Assembly: GCA_900548465.1 (NCBI GenBank)
Contig: URKY01000005.1
Coordinates: forward strand, 51,062-115,061
DNA: 64,000 nt
Reading direction: 5' to 3'
Origin: an uncultured Eubacterium sp.
GTDB lineage: Bacteria > Bacillota > Clostridia > Lachnospirales > Lachnospiraceae
The stretch's first letter is position 1. Each line of letters begins with the position of its first letter. Below the pieces are notes generated by a model. That model was not told the DNA's origin, made no database searches, and was given only the letters and a program-made list of their open reading frames with translations. Positions 1 to 8,707 of this stretch are shown one piece after another. A program made the translations under genes and the position numbers.

Positions 1-1038
1 GTGGCACCATCACAAATAAAGAGATTCAGATTAAAAACGGGAGATTTCGTAACGGGAAGAGTGAGGGAAAAAAGAGAAAATGAAAAATTTGGTGCCCTTT
101 ATTATGTTGACAAAGTTAATGATGAATCTCTTGATAAAGTATTAAACAGACCAAATTTTGAGGACCTTACACCTATTTTTCCAAATGAAAGATTACATCT
201 GGAAACAGACGGACATAGCACGGCAATGAGAATTGTTGACTTAGTAAGTCCGATAGGAAAAGGACAGCGTGGTATGATTGTTTCACCACCGAAAGCAGGA
301 AAGACTACATTATTAAAGGAAACTGCAAAGGCGGTTCTGAAAAACAATCCGGAAATGGAAATGATAATTCTTCTTATAGATGAAAGGCCGGAAGAGGTAA
401 CAGATATAAAAGAAGCAATAAAGGGAGATAATGTAGAAGTTATTTATTCAACTTTTGATGAATTACCGGAGCATCACAAGAGAGTTTCTGAAATGGTAAT
501 AGAAAGAGCAAAAAGACTTGTGGAACACGGAAAAGATGTCATAATTCTTTTAGACAGTATAACAAGACTTGCAAGAGCCTATAACATGACTGTTCCGCCA
601 AGTGGCCGTACATTATCAGGTGGTCTTGACCCGGCAGCTCTTCATATGCCAAAAAGATTTTTCGGCGCAGCCAGAAATATGAGAGAGGGCGGAAGTCTTA
701 CTATTCTTGCAACTGCATTAGTTAACACAGGAAGTAAAATGGACGATGTAGTATATGAAGAATTTAAGGGAACAGGTAACATGGAACTTATTCTGGACAG
801 AAAATTATCAGAGAAGAGAATATTCCCAGCCATTGACATAACACAGTCCGGTACAAGAAGGGAAGATCTGTTGCTTGATGCAGATGAACTTGGTGCTTCC
901 TATATTATTAGGAAAGAAATGAATGGAATGAGAAAAGAAGATGCCGTTGAACAGATTCTTAATTTATTTTCAAGGACTAAAAACAACAAAGAATTTATAC
1001 AGCAGGTTAGTAAAATAAGGGTTAAGTACAGCCGTTAA
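1..1038 (+). CDS. rho: Transcription termination factor Rho (5' end outside window)
   Basis: Hexameric RNA helicase that ends transcription at unstructured transcripts. The visible 345 codons hold the end of the RNA-binding domain (SPSQIRRF-like start), Walker A at about residues 95-103 (SPPKAGKTT), Walker B at about 180-186 (IILLDS), and the Q- and R-loop region through [10 protein letters not shown]. The first in-frame codon is GTG at base 1, but it corresponds to an internal position of Rho (about residue 80 in E. coli), so it is not the start: the N-terminus lies upstream of the window. The C-terminus is intact. rpmE follows with its own promoter. Confidence 0.96.
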   Translation: MAPSQIKRFRLKTGDFVTGRVREKRENEKFGALYYVDKVNDESLDKVLNRPNFEDLTPIFPNERLHLETDGHSTAMRIVDLVSPIGKGQRGMIVSPPKAGKTTLLKETAKAVLKNNPEMEMIILLIDERPEEVTDIKEAIKGDNVEVIYSTFDELPEHHKRVSEMVIERAKRLVEHGKDVIILLDSITRLARAYNMTVPPSGRTLSGGLDPAALHMPKRFFGAARNMREGGSLTILATALVNTGSKMDDVVYEEFKGTGNMELILDRKLSEKRIFPAIDITQSGTRREDLLLDADELGASYIIRKEMNGMRKEDAVEQILNLFSRTKNNKEFIQQVSKIRVKYSR

Positions 1039-1079
1039 AAAATACAATTTGAAAAAATAAATGTTTTTTCTCAAAATAC

Positions 1080-1108
1080 TTGCCAATACAATATCACTAT
1101 GATATAAT
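1080..1108 (+). promoter_or_regulatory. Sigma-A-type promoter of rpmE
   Basis: TTGCCA (1080-1085), 17-bp spacer, TATAAT (1103-1108), in the rho-rpmE gap. Start of transcription expected near 1115. Confidence 0.75.
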
Positions 1109-1178
1109 GTGTAGGCTATTGAGTAAAAACGGATTGGCGTTGCCAATATGCATAAAATAATTTAAAGAGGTGAATGTA

Positions 1179-1379
1179 ATGAGAAAAGGAATCCATCCAG
1201 ATTACCAGGAAGCAACCGTTACATGTAACTGTGGTAACACATTCGTAACAGGTTCAACTAAGAAAGAACTCCATGTTGAAATTTGCTCAGCATGTCATCC
1301 TTTCTACACAGGACAGCAGAAAGCTGTTTCGGCTCGTGGTAGAATTGATAAGTTCAACAAGAAGTATGGTATCAAATAG
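1179..1379 (+). CDS. rpmE: Ribosomal protein L31
   Basis: 66-aa large-subunit protein. It is the zinc-binding (C+) form, shown by CNC at residues 16-18 and CSAC near 37-40. The start is ATG 1179, because an AAAGAGGTG ribosome site ends 6 bases upstream; an in-frame GTG at 1170 lies inside that site and is rejected. It has its own promoter and a downstream terminator. Linkage rho-rpmE-DUF1385-prmC-prfA is common in Firmicutes. Confidence 0.97.
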   Translation: MRKGIHPDYQEATVTCNCGNTFVTGSTKKELHVEICSACHPFYTGQQKAVSARGRIDKFNKKYGIK

Positions 1380-1392
1380 TTTTAAGGATAAC

Positions 1393-1424
1393 AGGTTGGG
1401 AAGTAATTCTCAACCTATTTTTCT
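1393..1424 (+). terminator. Intrinsic terminator after rpmE
   Basis: AGGTTGGG / CTCAACCT 8-bp stem (one G-T pair), 8-nt loop, followed by ATTTTTCTT. Confidence 0.8.
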
Positions 1425-1448
1425 TATCTGAATACAAAGGTGAATGTT

Positions 1449-2492
1449 ATGAGAAAAAATAAACTATGTTCTTCCGGTATTGGCGGACAGGCCGTAATGG
1501 AAGGCGTTATGATGAGAAATAAAGAACACTATGCCGTTGCGGTTAGAAAATCGGATCAGACAATTGATGTTGAAACAGATGAGTATCATAGTTTTATGGG
1601 AAAAAGCAAGATACTGTCATTTCCATTCATAAGGGGAATATTCGCATTTATTGATTCCCTTATTTTAGGAATCAAAACTCTTACAATGTCTGCAAGTTTC
1701 CTTGAAGATGACGACATTGAAGAAGAACCGGACAAATTCGAACAGTGGCTTATTGGAAAGTTTGGCGACAGGGCAGAAAAAATAATTATGGGATTTACAG
1801 TAGTATTATCCGTTGTTATTGCTATAGCTTTATTTATGATATTACCTCTGTTTATAGCGGATGTCATGGAGAAACACATTTCATGGGTAGGAACAAATCA
1901 GGTACCTGTTATTGAAGGAATAGTTAAGATAGTGCTGTTTGTGGCATATCTGTTGTTGATTTCTTTAATGAATGATATAAAGAGAACATTTATGTACCAT
2001 GGAGCGGAACATAAGTGTATTAACTGTATAGAAAACGGCAAGACTCTCACAGTGGAAAATGTAAGAAAAAGTTCAAGATATCATAAGAGATGCGGAACAA
2101 GCTTCCTATTATTCGTGCTCATTATTAGTATAATTTTATTTATATTAATAAGAACTGATATCATTTGGCTTAGATATGTTATAAGAATCCTGCTTATTCC
2201 GGTAATTGCAGGAATATCATATGAATTTATCAGACTTGCAGGAAATTCATATAACCCTGTTGTAAATGCACTTAGCAAACCGGGTATGTGGATGCAGAAA
2301 ATTACAACAAGAGAACCTACAGATGACATGATTGAAGTCGCAATCTGTGCGGTTGAGGCAGTGTTTGATTGGGAACAGTATTTAGAGGACAATGGTATTC
2401 AGGTACATAAACCAAAGAAAAAAGAAGAAGACGAACTGCCACATGAATATAAGAAAGTAATTGAAGGTTCAGGATATAATTGGAAATTTTAG
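1449..2492 (+). CDS. DUF1385 membrane protein (YqhQ-like)
   Basis: 347-aa protein of the DUF1385 family, function unknown. It shows the family signature GGQAVMEGVMMRN near the N-terminus, then RGIFAFIDSL, a hydrophobic pair of helices around residues 115-185, the conserved YHGAEHKCINC and RCGTSF segments, and another hydrophobic pair near 220-260. The start is ATG 1449 after AAAGGTG; the in-frame GTG at 1440 lies in the ribosome site. Its 3' end overlaps prmC by 13 bases, so the two are translationally coupled. The conserved His/Cys residues could bind metal, which is inference. Confidence 0.9.
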   Translation: MRKNKLCSSGIGGQAVMEGVMMRNKEHYAVAVRKSDQTIDVETDEYHSFMGKSKILSFPFIRGIFAFIDSLILGIKTLTMSASFLEDDDIEEEPDKFEQWLIGKFGDRAEKIIMGFTVVLSVVIAIALFMILPLFIADVMEKHISWVGTNQVPVIEGIVKIVLFVAYLLLISLMNDIKRTFMYHGAEHKCINCIENGKTLTVENVRKSSRYHKRCGTSFLLFVLIISIILFILIRTDIIWLRYVIRILLIPVIAGISYEFIRLAGNSYNPVVNALSKPGMWMQKITTREPTDDMIEVAICAVEAVFDWEQYLEDNGIQVHKPKKKEEDELPHEYKKVIEGSGYNWKF

Positions 2493-3319
2493 TTAGGGAT
2501 ATTATAAATAAGGCACAGAACACCTTAGAGGCAGCGGGTATTGCCGACAGTCAGGTTGACAGCTGGCTTCTGGCAGAGTTCGTGTTTGGAATAACCAGGG
2601 CAAAATATTATGCAAACATGCAAATGACGGTAGATGGGAAAAGTGCCGAAAAATATAATGAGTTAGTCAATCAGAGAGCCGGACATATTCCTTTACAACA
2701 TTTGGTTGGAACTCAGGAGTTTATGGGACTTACATTTAAAGTAAATGAAAATGTATTGATTCCAAGACAGGATACAGAGTTACTGGTTGAAAATGTTGCT
2801 GATTGTTTAGGAAATGGTGAGAGAACAGTTCTTGATATGTGCACAGGAAGTGGTTGCATTGCTGTTTCCATAGACAGATTATCGAAGGACTCAAAGGTTA
2901 CGGCAGTAGATATATCTGAAAAGGCATTGGAAGTTGCGCAGGAAAATAACAGATTTAATAATGCCAATGTAACTTTTATACAATCAGATTTGTTTACAAA
3001 TGTAACAGGAAGGTATGACATTATTGTTTCAAACCCGCCTTATATAAGAACTGATGAAATTCCTAAATTAATGGAAGAAGTAAAATCCCATGAGCCGGTT
3101 ATGGCTCTTGACGGCATGGAAGATGGTTTGTATTTCTATAAGAAAATATGCAATGAAGCTTCCGATTACCTGAATGATAATGGAAAGATATTTTTTGAAA
3201 TTGGGTATGATCAGGGCGATGATGTATCAGAAATCCTTCGTCAAAACCGATTTTGTAACATAGAAGTTTTAAAAGATTTGTCAGGCAATGACAGAGTTGT
3301 GATTGCAAGAAAGGAATAG
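2480..3319 (+). CDS. prmC: Peptide chain release factor N5-glutamine methyltransferase
   Basis: SAM-dependent enzyme that methylates the Gln of the GGQ motif in release factors; its substrate RF1 is the next gene. 279 aa. A helical N-terminal domain precedes a Rossmann methyltransferase domain with the SAM loop DMCTGSGC at 119-126 and the catalytic NPPY at 185-188. The start is TTG 2480, with AGGA 5 bases upstream, inside the end of the DUF1385 gene. Three bases separate its stop from prfA. Confidence 0.95.
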   Translation: MEILVRDIINKAQNTLEAAGIADSQVDSWLLAEFVFGITRAKYYANMQMTVDGKSAEKYNELVNQRAGHIPLQHLVGTQEFMGLTFKVNENVLIPRQDTELLVENVADCLGNGERTVLDMCTGSGCIAVSIDRLSKDSKVTAVDISEKALEVAQENNRFNNANVTFIQSDLFTNVTGRYDIIVSNPPYIRTDEIPKLMEEVKSHEPVMALDGMEDGLYFYKKICNEASDYLNDNGKIFFEIGYDQGDDVSEILRQNRFCNIEVLKDLSGNDRVVIARKE

Positions 3320-3321
3320 AA

Positions 3322-4395
3322 ATGTTTGAAAAGTTAGACGGAATTGTTGAACGTTACAGTGAAATAATGGAACAGTTAAATGATCCAAACGTTGTAAATA
3401 ATCAGGAAAATTTCAGAAAATTAATGAAAGAACAAAGCGATTTGGCTCCAATTGTTGAATTGTATCAGCAGTATAAGCAGGCAAAAAAGACTATTGAAGA
3501 GAGCCTATCAATTCTTGATGAAGAAAGTGATGAGGAAATGAGAGAATTAGCCAAGGAAGAATTAAACGAGGCTAAGGCTTCAATACCTGAAATGGAAGAA
3601 AAATTAAAGATTCTTCTTTTACCAAAAGATGAAAACGATGACAAGAACGTTGTTGTTGAAATCCGTGGTGGTGCCGGTGGTGATGAAGCAGCTTTGTTTG
3701 CAGCGGAACTTTACAGGATGTATTGTATGTATGCTGAAAGCCAGCACTGGAAAACGGAAATGATTTCTGTTAATGAAAACGGACTTGGTGGCTTTAAGGA
3801 AGTTGTCTTTATGATTAACGGTCAGGGAGCATACTCAAGACTTAAATACGAAAGCGGAGTACACCGTGTGCAGCGTATTCCGGTAACTGAATCAGGCGGA
3901 AGAATTCATACTTCTACTGCAACGGTTGCAATTATGCCGGAAGCTGAAGAGGTTGACGTTGAAATTGACATGAATGATTGCAAGTTTGATGTATTCAGAG
4001 CATCAGGAAATGGTGGTCAGTGTGTAAATACAACGGACTCTGCAGTAAGACTTACTCATATTCCAACAGGTATTGTTATTTCATGTCAGGATGAAAAGTC
4101 ACAGCTTAAAAACAAGGATAAAGCCCTTAAGGTTCTTCGTGCAAGATTATATGAATTAGAGTGCCAGAAGAAACAGGATGCTGAGTCAGAAGCAAGACGT
4201 AGCCAGATTGGTACAGGTGACAGATCAGAAAAGATTAGAACATACAATTTCCCACAGGGAAGAGTCACAGATCACAGAATTAAGTTCACAACTCACAGAC
4301 TTGAAAATGTTATGAATGGTGACTTAGATGAAATAATTGACAACTGTGTAGCAGCAGACCAGGCTGCAAAACTTGCACAGGTTGAAGATGAATAA
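3322..4395 (+). CDS. prfA: Peptide chain release factor 1
   Basis: Ends translation at UAA and UAG. 357 aa, normal length. Coiled N-terminal domain, PVT at 187-189 in the position of the RF1 PxT codon-reading tripeptide, and GGQ at 231-233 for peptidyl-tRNA hydrolysis. It is the last gene of the rpmE-region operon; an intrinsic terminator lies about 60 bases downstream. Confidence 0.97.
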   Translation: MFEKLDGIVERYSEIMEQLNDPNVVNNQENFRKLMKEQSDLAPIVELYQQYKQAKKTIEESLSILDEESDEEMRELAKEELNEAKASIPEMEEKLKILLLPKDENDDKNVVVEIRGGAGGDEAALFAAELYRMYCMYAESQHWKTEMISVNENGLGGFKEVVFMINGQGAYSRLKYESGVHRVQRIPVTESGGRIHTSTATVAIMPEAEEVDVEIDMNDCKFDVFRASGNGGQCVNTTDSAVRLTHIPTGIVISCQDEKSQLKNKDKALKVLRARLYELECQKKQDAESEARRSQIGTGDRSEKIRTYNFPQGRVTDHRIKFTTHRLENVMNGDLDEIIDNCVAADQAAKLAQVEDE

Positions 4396-4428
4396 AGTTT
4401 ATAATAATATAATTAATTTGTAATGTAG

Positions 4429-4490
4429 CCCGCGGAGCGGGGGGATTGCTTAAAATACAGTCGGGATTGATATTCTGACTGTATTTTTAT
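4429..4490 (+). terminator. GC-rich hairpin followed by intrinsic terminator after prfA
   Basis: A short CCCGC-GGA-GCGGG hairpin (4429-4441) is followed by AAATACAGTC (4453-4462) / GACTGTATTT (4477-4486), a perfect 10-bp stem with a 14-nt loop and a T tail. The second hairpin is the terminator; the role of the GC-rich one is unclear. Confidence 0.75.
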
Positions 4491-4556
4491 GTATGTAGTA
4501 AGTTATTGAGCTATTTAATAGTTCGTACGGTATATAAAACTTTAAAAAAATTATTT

Positions 4557-4849
4557 TGCCCGTAGAATTGGATCCTGCTAAGTTGTATGTGCTGGAAGTA
4601 CGTTAAAGAAAGGCTGGAAAGTGATAGTCTGCCCGTACAATTAATGTAGATTGAGTTGAATTGGTTAGAAGTACAGTGAAAAAGTGATAGAAAGTGAGGG
4701 CATGCCCGTACATTTGATGCAACTCAAGTTAAATAGGCTAGAAGTACAGTGAAAAAGTGATAGAAAGCAAGAAATTGCCCGTACATCTGATTTCGGCTAA
4801 GGGAATACAAGCTGAGAGTACGGCAAGGAAATAGTAAAAAGTGAGGACA
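4557..4849. repeat. 73-bp tandem repeat, four copies
   Basis: Units begin with TGCCCGTA or a close variant at 4557, 4630, 4703 and 4776; the starts are 73, 73 and 73 bp apart, the last unit is 74 bp, and a fifth start (TGCCCGGA) occurs at 4850. The middle copies share GAAGTACAGTGAAAAAGTG then ATAGAAAG. Copies 1 and 4 are more diverged. The period is not a multiple of three and frames are stopped, so it is non-coding. Confidence 0.88.
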
Positions 4850-4893
4850 TGCCCGGACTTAAATTTCACAGCAAAATATATATTCAAAAAACA

Positions 4894-4923
4894 TTGACCC
4901 CATTACGCTAAAGCATTTATAAT
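4894..4923 (+). promoter_or_regulatory. Promoter of the RiPP-like cassette
   Basis: TTGACC (4894-4899), 18-bp spacer, TATAAT (4918-4923). The leader from about 4930 contains two competing short stems: 4925-4930 with 4942-4947, and 4941-4946 with 4971-4976. Confidence 0.65.
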
Positions 4924-5009
4924 TGTAGTGTATATTTAAACCACTACGAAATCGCATGCATGTGGTTGAATAGTGGATTTCAGAAACAACAAAAAAACGG
5001 AGCAAATGA

Positions 5010-5756
5010 ATGGCAGATAAGAGACTTACCATTGTAAAAGAAAAATACAAAATTGCTGACTTGAAAATTTTAATGACAACGTATCATAAAGAAACCATGA
5101 AGCGGGCTATTCCATACCGAAGTGATGAACAGTGGGATGAGAACGAGGCTGATGGGGTCATTGATTTAGGTCAGGAGTTTTATGAAAAGACATATGAAAA
5201 ATTCAGGGAGTATGGTAACTATACAACAATTGAATACATGTATACAGGAGCATTATTTAACAGAATATTACTAAAATATGATGGCTGTATGTTGCATTCG
5301 TCGGCTATTGTTGTAGATGGATATGCTTATTTGTTTTCTGCAGACAGTGGAACAGGAAAATCTACCCACACTGAATTGTGGCTGAAGCATTTTGGTGACA
5401 GAGCTTATATCATTAATGATGATAAGCCGGCGCTTCGCTGTATTGAAGGACAGTGGTATGTCTATGGAACTCCTTGGAGTGGAAAACATGACATAAGTAA
5501 AAACATACAGGTAAAACTCGGCGGAATAGTTTTTCTTGAGCGTTCCGAAGAGAACTGGATTAATGAAATAAGCCCGAAAGAGGCTTTTGCATTGTTTTTC
5601 AGACAGACGGTAAGAAAACTGAAAACAGAGGAAAAGATGGATTTGGCATTAAAAAATGTTGAAAATGTATTGGTATCAAATCCAATATACAGAATGGGAT
5701 GTAATATAAGTGACGAGGCTGTCGTTACTGCATATGAAAAAATCAGGAGAATATAA
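5010..5756 (+). CDS. HPr-kinase-like P-loop protein of a RiPP-type cassette
   Basis: 248 aa. The C-terminal two thirds resemble the catalytic domain of HPr kinase/phosphorylase: LHSSAIVVDG near 95-104, P-loop SADSGTGKST at 111-119 and INDDKPALR at 135-143. It lacks the HPrK N-terminal domain and there is no HPr target nearby. Such stand-alone kinase-like proteins occur beside PqqD-like proteins in peptide-modification clusters, for example lasso-peptide kinases. ATG 5010 follows CGGAG. The next gene starts on the base after its stop. The substrate is unknown; a peptide-kinase role is inference. Confidence 0.75.
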   Translation: MADKRLTIVKEKYKIADLKILMTTYHKETMKRAIPYRSDEQWDENEADGVIDLGQEFYEKTYEKFREYGNYTTIEYMYTGALFNRILLKYDGCMLHSSAIVVDGYAYLFSADSGTGKSTHTELWLKHFGDRAYIINDDKPALRCIEGQWYVYGTPWSGKHDISKNIQVKLGGIVFLERSEENWINEISPKEAFALFFRQTVRKLKTEEKMDLALKNVENVLVSNPIYRMGCNISDEAVVTAYEKIRRI

Positions 5757-6020
5757 ATGAAGATAAAAGATGGATTTATTTTAAGAAATGTTGCAGGAAA
5801 CAACGTTGTTGTTCCTATTGGACAGGCAACAATTGATTTTAATGGAATGATAAGTTTAAATGACACGGGAGCATTTATTTTTGAACAGATGCTTAATGAA
5901 ATTACAAGAGATGAATTGGTGCAGGCTGTCATCAATGAATATGGAATTGATGGAGAACTGGCGCAAAAGGACGTGGATGCTTTTATTGAAAAAATAAAAG
6001 GAGAGGATTTGTTTGAGTAA
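5757..6020 (+). CDS. PqqD-like peptide carrier (RRE-type)
   Basis: 87-aa protein with the layout of the PqqD family, the small winged-helix proteins that bind leader peptides and present them to modifying enzymes: an N-terminal beta region (FILRNVAGNNVVVPIG), the LNDTGAFIFEQM helix, an EITRDELVQAVINEY helix and a C-terminal DVDAFIEKI helix. It abuts the upstream kinase-like gene with no gap and overlaps the downstream protease gene by 8 bases. Family assignment rests on pattern, not on a search. Confidence 0.78.
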   Translation: MKIKDGFILRNVAGNNVVVPIGQATIDFNGMISLNDTGAFIFEQMLNEITRDELVQAVINEYGIDGELAQKDVDAFIEKIKGEDLFE

Positions 6021-6486
6021 GAAAGTAAGCATAGAGGATGTAATGCCATTAATTGAGGAACAGATAAATCATAGTGGATTTGTTACTTTTACCCCAAGGG
6101 GAAACAGCATGTTACCTTTACTTAGAAATAATAAAGATACAATAACATTAAAGAAACCTGACTTTCCTCTTAAGAAATATGATATTGCTTTTTATAAGAG
6201 AGATAGCGGAAAGTATGTTTTACATAGAATAGTGAAAGTTAATGGGACTAACTATACAATGAGGGGAGATAATCAGTTCCTTGATGAAAATAATATCAGA
6301 CAGGATCAAATTATTGGAGTAGTTGACAGTTTTACAAGAAAAGGTGAAAAATATACCGGCAATGAAATTCTGTATAAATGTTATTGCAGAGTGTGGGTGA
6401 AAACAGCATCCATCCGAAGACTGCTTAGAATAATGAAAAGAATAGCCGGAAAAGTAAAAAGAAAGATAAAAGGAAAGTGCAGATGA
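6013..6486 (+). CDS. S24/S26-type signal-peptidase-like protease
   Basis: 157 aa. PRGNSMLP places the nucleophile at Ser32, and VLHRIVKV puts a His (71) where bacterial type I signal peptidases carry Lys, as in the archaeal/ER Ser-His type; MRGDNQ near 83 is the third conserved box. There is no N-terminal membrane anchor; instead the C-terminus is a basic, amphipathic tail (residues about 130-157). The TTG start at 6013 lies inside the PqqD-like gene. Role likely leader-peptide removal, by context only. Confidence 0.75.
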   Translation: MSKKVSIEDVMPLIEEQINHSGFVTFTPRGNSMLPLLRNNKDTITLKKPDFPLKKYDIAFYKRDSGKYVLHRIVKVNGTNYTMRGDNQFLDENNIRQDQIIGVVDSFTRKGEKYTGNEILYKCYCRVWVKTASIRRLLRIMKRIAGKVKRKIKGKCR

Positions 6487-8183
6487 AAAATTCAGGGAGT
6501 TTACAATGGGTAATAAGAAATGGAAAAAAGCAGATTCCTAAAATAATAATACTTAGTTTATCCAATATTGTGTTGGCATTAGTGTCGACTGCATTAGCAC
6601 TTGTAAGCAAAAAAGTAATGGATGCAGCACAGGGTGCGGCTAACGCTAAAACTCATGATATGTTTGTACAGCAGCGCAACACCATCATACTTTTTGGAAT
6701 AATTACTTTAGTAATCATAACGGGAAGGTTGCTTCTTAGAATATATGCCCAAAGTCTGACGATAAAAGTACAGGCTAAGCTTGAAATGGAAATGCGGGCA
6801 AAACTTTTCGGTGAAATATTAATTAAGAAATTTGATGATATTAACATATATCACAGTGGGGAACTGATGAACAGAATTACCAGCGACATAAAAATCGTCA
6901 CTGATGGAATTACCAGCATAATTCCTAATATGCTGTATTTTATTACGCAGTTTCTTGGGGCTTTTATAGTACTTATAGTATTTGACTGGAAATTTACCAT
7001 GGTATTTATTTTGGCGGGAGTTGTAATTTCCGCAGTGACCTTGGTATTTAGAGGAAAATTAAAAAGTCTCCATAAAGAGGTGCAACAGACAGATGGGAAG
7101 GTACGTTCATTCTTCCAGGAAGCAATTGAGAGTATTTTAGTTGTAAAAACATTTGGAGTGGAGCAGCAGTTTGAAGAAAAGGGAAATGAACTGCAGAAAA
7201 TAAATTACAATGCGAAAATGAAAAGAAGACGCATCAGTATTTTTGCAAATGCAGGATTTTCCTTTGTATTTAATATAGGATATTTAATGGCATTGGTTTG
7301 GTGTGGGTTAAAAGTGGCAACAAAAGCAATGTCCTACGGAACGTTAATGGCTGTGGTTCAGCTGATTTCCCAGATACAGACGCCATTTGTGAACATCACA
7401 AAAGTAGTGCCACAGTATTATGCAATACTGGCTTCCGCTGAAAGAATAATGGAAATTGAAGACATTGAAGTTGAAATTAAATCACCAAAAGAAATTGTGC
7501 CTGATAAATTTTATAAAGATTTTTCTGAAGCACGGTTTGAAAATATAAAATTTAATTATGGCAGGGAGAGTGTATTGGAAGAAGGAAATGTTAACTTCAA
7601 AAAGGGTGATTTTGTTGCCATACGTGGAATTTCAGGAATAGGAAAAAGTACATTGTTAAAGATGCTTTTAGGTGTGTTTAAACCTCAAAGTGGCAATATC
7701 AGGTTGTATAAGAATGACGGAAGTTTTGTGGAAGCCAGTCCCGATACAAGATGTCTGTTCTCCTATGTGCCTCAGGGAAATTACCTTTTCAGTGGGACTT
7801 TAAGGGAAAATATTCTTCTTATTAATCCTAATGCAACTGATTCTGAGATAAGAGAAGCCCTTGAGATTAGTGATATTCTGGAGTTCGTAAATAAATTGCC
7901 AGAAGGACTGGATACTGTAATCGGAGAAAAGGGATTAGGAATTTCTGAAGGTCAGGCCCAGAGACTTGCCATAGCAAGGGCTCTTCTTAGCAAGGCACCA
8001 ATCATTCTTTTAGACGAGGCAACTTCCGCATTGGATGCAAAAACAGAAAGAAATGTTCTTTCAAGAATAAAAAATCTGAATATGAAAACCTGTATTATTA
8101 TTACTCACAAAAAAGCAGCCCTTGACGTGTGCAATAAAGAATTTGTTATAGAGGATAAGAAGCTTTATAGCGTGGAAAAATAA
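6483..8183 (+). CDS. ABC exporter, fused membrane and ATPase domains
   Basis: 566-aa half-transporter: six membrane segments over about residues 15-310, then an ATPase domain with Walker A GISGIGKST near 381, the VPQGNYLFSGT Q-loop, Walker B IILLDEATSALD near 507 and the THKK H-loop. The signature motif reads ISEGQ rather than LSGGQ. It has no N-terminal C39 peptidase, consistent with a separate protease in the preceding gene. ATG 6483 overlaps the upstream stop (ATGA) and is preferred over GTG 6477, which lies in the ribosome site AGGAAAG. Probably exports the product of this cassette as a homodimer. Confidence 0.88.
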   Translation: MKNSGSLQWVIRNGKKQIPKIIILSLSNIVLALVSTALALVSKKVMDAAQGAANAKTHDMFVQQRNTIILFGIITLVIITGRLLLRIYAQSLTIKVQAKLEMEMRAKLFGEILIKKFDDINIYHSGELMNRITSDIKIVTDGITSIIPNMLYFITQFLGAFIVLIVFDWKFTMVFILAGVVISAVTLVFRGKLKSLHKEVQQTDGKVRSFFQEAIESILVVKTFGVEQQFEEKGNELQKINYNAKMKRRRISIFANAGFSFVFNIGYLMALVWCGLKVATKAMSYGTLMAVVQLISQIQTPFVNITKVVPQYYAILASAERIMEIEDIEVEIKSPKEIVPDKFYKDFSEARFENIKFNYGRESVLEEGNVNFKKGDFVAIRGISGIGKSTLLKMLLGVFKPQSGNIRLYKNDGSFVEASPDTRCLFSYVPQGNYLFSGTLRENILLINPNATDSEIREALEISDILEFVNKLPEGLDTVIGEKGLGISEGQAQRLAIARALLSKAPIILLDEATSALDAKTERNVLSRIKNLNMKTCIIITHKKAALDVCNKEFVIEDKKLYSVEK

Positions 8184-8235
8184 TGTTGCTTTCCGTCCCT
8201 TAGCAAAGTACCAACGGGCGGAATTAAAAACAACA

Positions 8236-8319
8236 AAAAATACAGAATGACGTATAAATGAGTGACCGGACTTCTTGTGATTGTGTTGCCGGCAACATAA
8301 TTTGTCATTCTGTATTTTT
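8236..8319. terminator. Bidirectional terminator with long perfect stem
   Basis: AAAAATACAGAATGAC (8236-8251) pairs perfectly with GTCATTCTGTATTTTT (8304-8319), a 16-bp stem ending in A/T runs on both strands, between convergent genes. The loop contains a 12-bp perfect palindrome GTTGCCGGCAAC (8285-8296). Confidence 0.8.
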
Positions 8320-8342
8320 GTGTCTGTAAGTTTTTGATTCTG

Positions 8343-8528
8343 CTACTTAAAAGAAACTTTGTGCGAAAATCTAAGTTCACGCCATAGAGCATCGTGAAAC
8401 AGCATGGCAAGTTCTTCCCAATGTTTGTGCTGCTGTTTTTCACGGGTTAGTTCCTGCTTTAAAGAATCAATTTCCTGAAGTAATAATTCCGTCTCCTGTA
8501 ACATCGACGTATTTTCAGTTGTTTTCAT
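8343..8528 (-). CDS. Small coiled-coil protein, unknown function
   Basis: 61 aa, beginning MKTTENTSM after an AAGGTG ribosome site. Residues about 8-35 form a Leu/Glu/Lys heptad-like helix (ETELLLQEIDSLKQELTREK), then HWEELAMLFHDALWRELRFS. No signal or membrane segment. The ATG at 8528 is preferred to a longer in-frame start at 8552 because it follows the ribosome site. A promoter is visible upstream. Unrecognised; soluble and probably oligomeric by inference. Confidence 0.65.
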   Translation of the reverse strand: MKTTENTSMLQETELLLQEIDSLKQELTREKQQHKHWEELAMLFHDALWRELRFSHKVSFK

Positions 8529-8579
8529 ACATTCACCTTCTCTTTCCCCCAAAAAGTTTATGTAAAACCCTACTTTTCG

Positions 8580-8610
8580 ATTATATCACCATAAAATATC
8601 GTTGTGTAAA
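8580..8610 (-). promoter_or_regulatory. Promoter of the small coiled-coil gene
   Basis: On the minus strand TTACAC (8604-8609), 18-bp spacer, TATAAT (8580-8585), about 50 bases before the start codon. Confidence 0.5.
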
Positions 8611-8673
8611 TTTTTCATCGACTTTTAACGACAGAAAGGGGCAGTTTGTGAAAAAAAAGTAAAAGAAATTTGG

Positions 8674-8679
8674 TATACT
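8674..8679 (+). promoter_or_regulatory. Extended -10 element
   Basis: TGGTATACT (8671-8679) is an extended -10 with no good -35, 29 bases before the next start codon. Confidence 0.45.
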
Positions 8680-8707
8680 AAAATAAACAAAAAGTAGGAG
8701 AGAAAAA

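Larger units (their letters stand above)
4491..5009. other. Gene-free stretch: tandem repeats, promoter and leader
   Basis: No credible coding frame: stops are dense in all plus-strand frames and no ribosome site precedes a usable ORF. It holds a 73-bp tandem repeat (4557-4849), a sigma-A promoter (4894-4923) and an 80-nt leader with alternative hairpins ahead of the HPr-kinase-like gene. Confidence 0.7.

Noticed and set aside
1039..1079. A/T-only hairpin after rho (TTTGAAAAAA...TTTTTTCTCAAA) as terminator
   Set aside because: The stem is nearly all A-T and the downstream T tract is missing, so termination is not supported.
4956..4973. Five-codon ORF ATG CAT GTG GTT GAA TAG in the cassette leader as a leader peptide or precursor
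   Set aside because: No ribosome site and far too short for a RiPP precursor.
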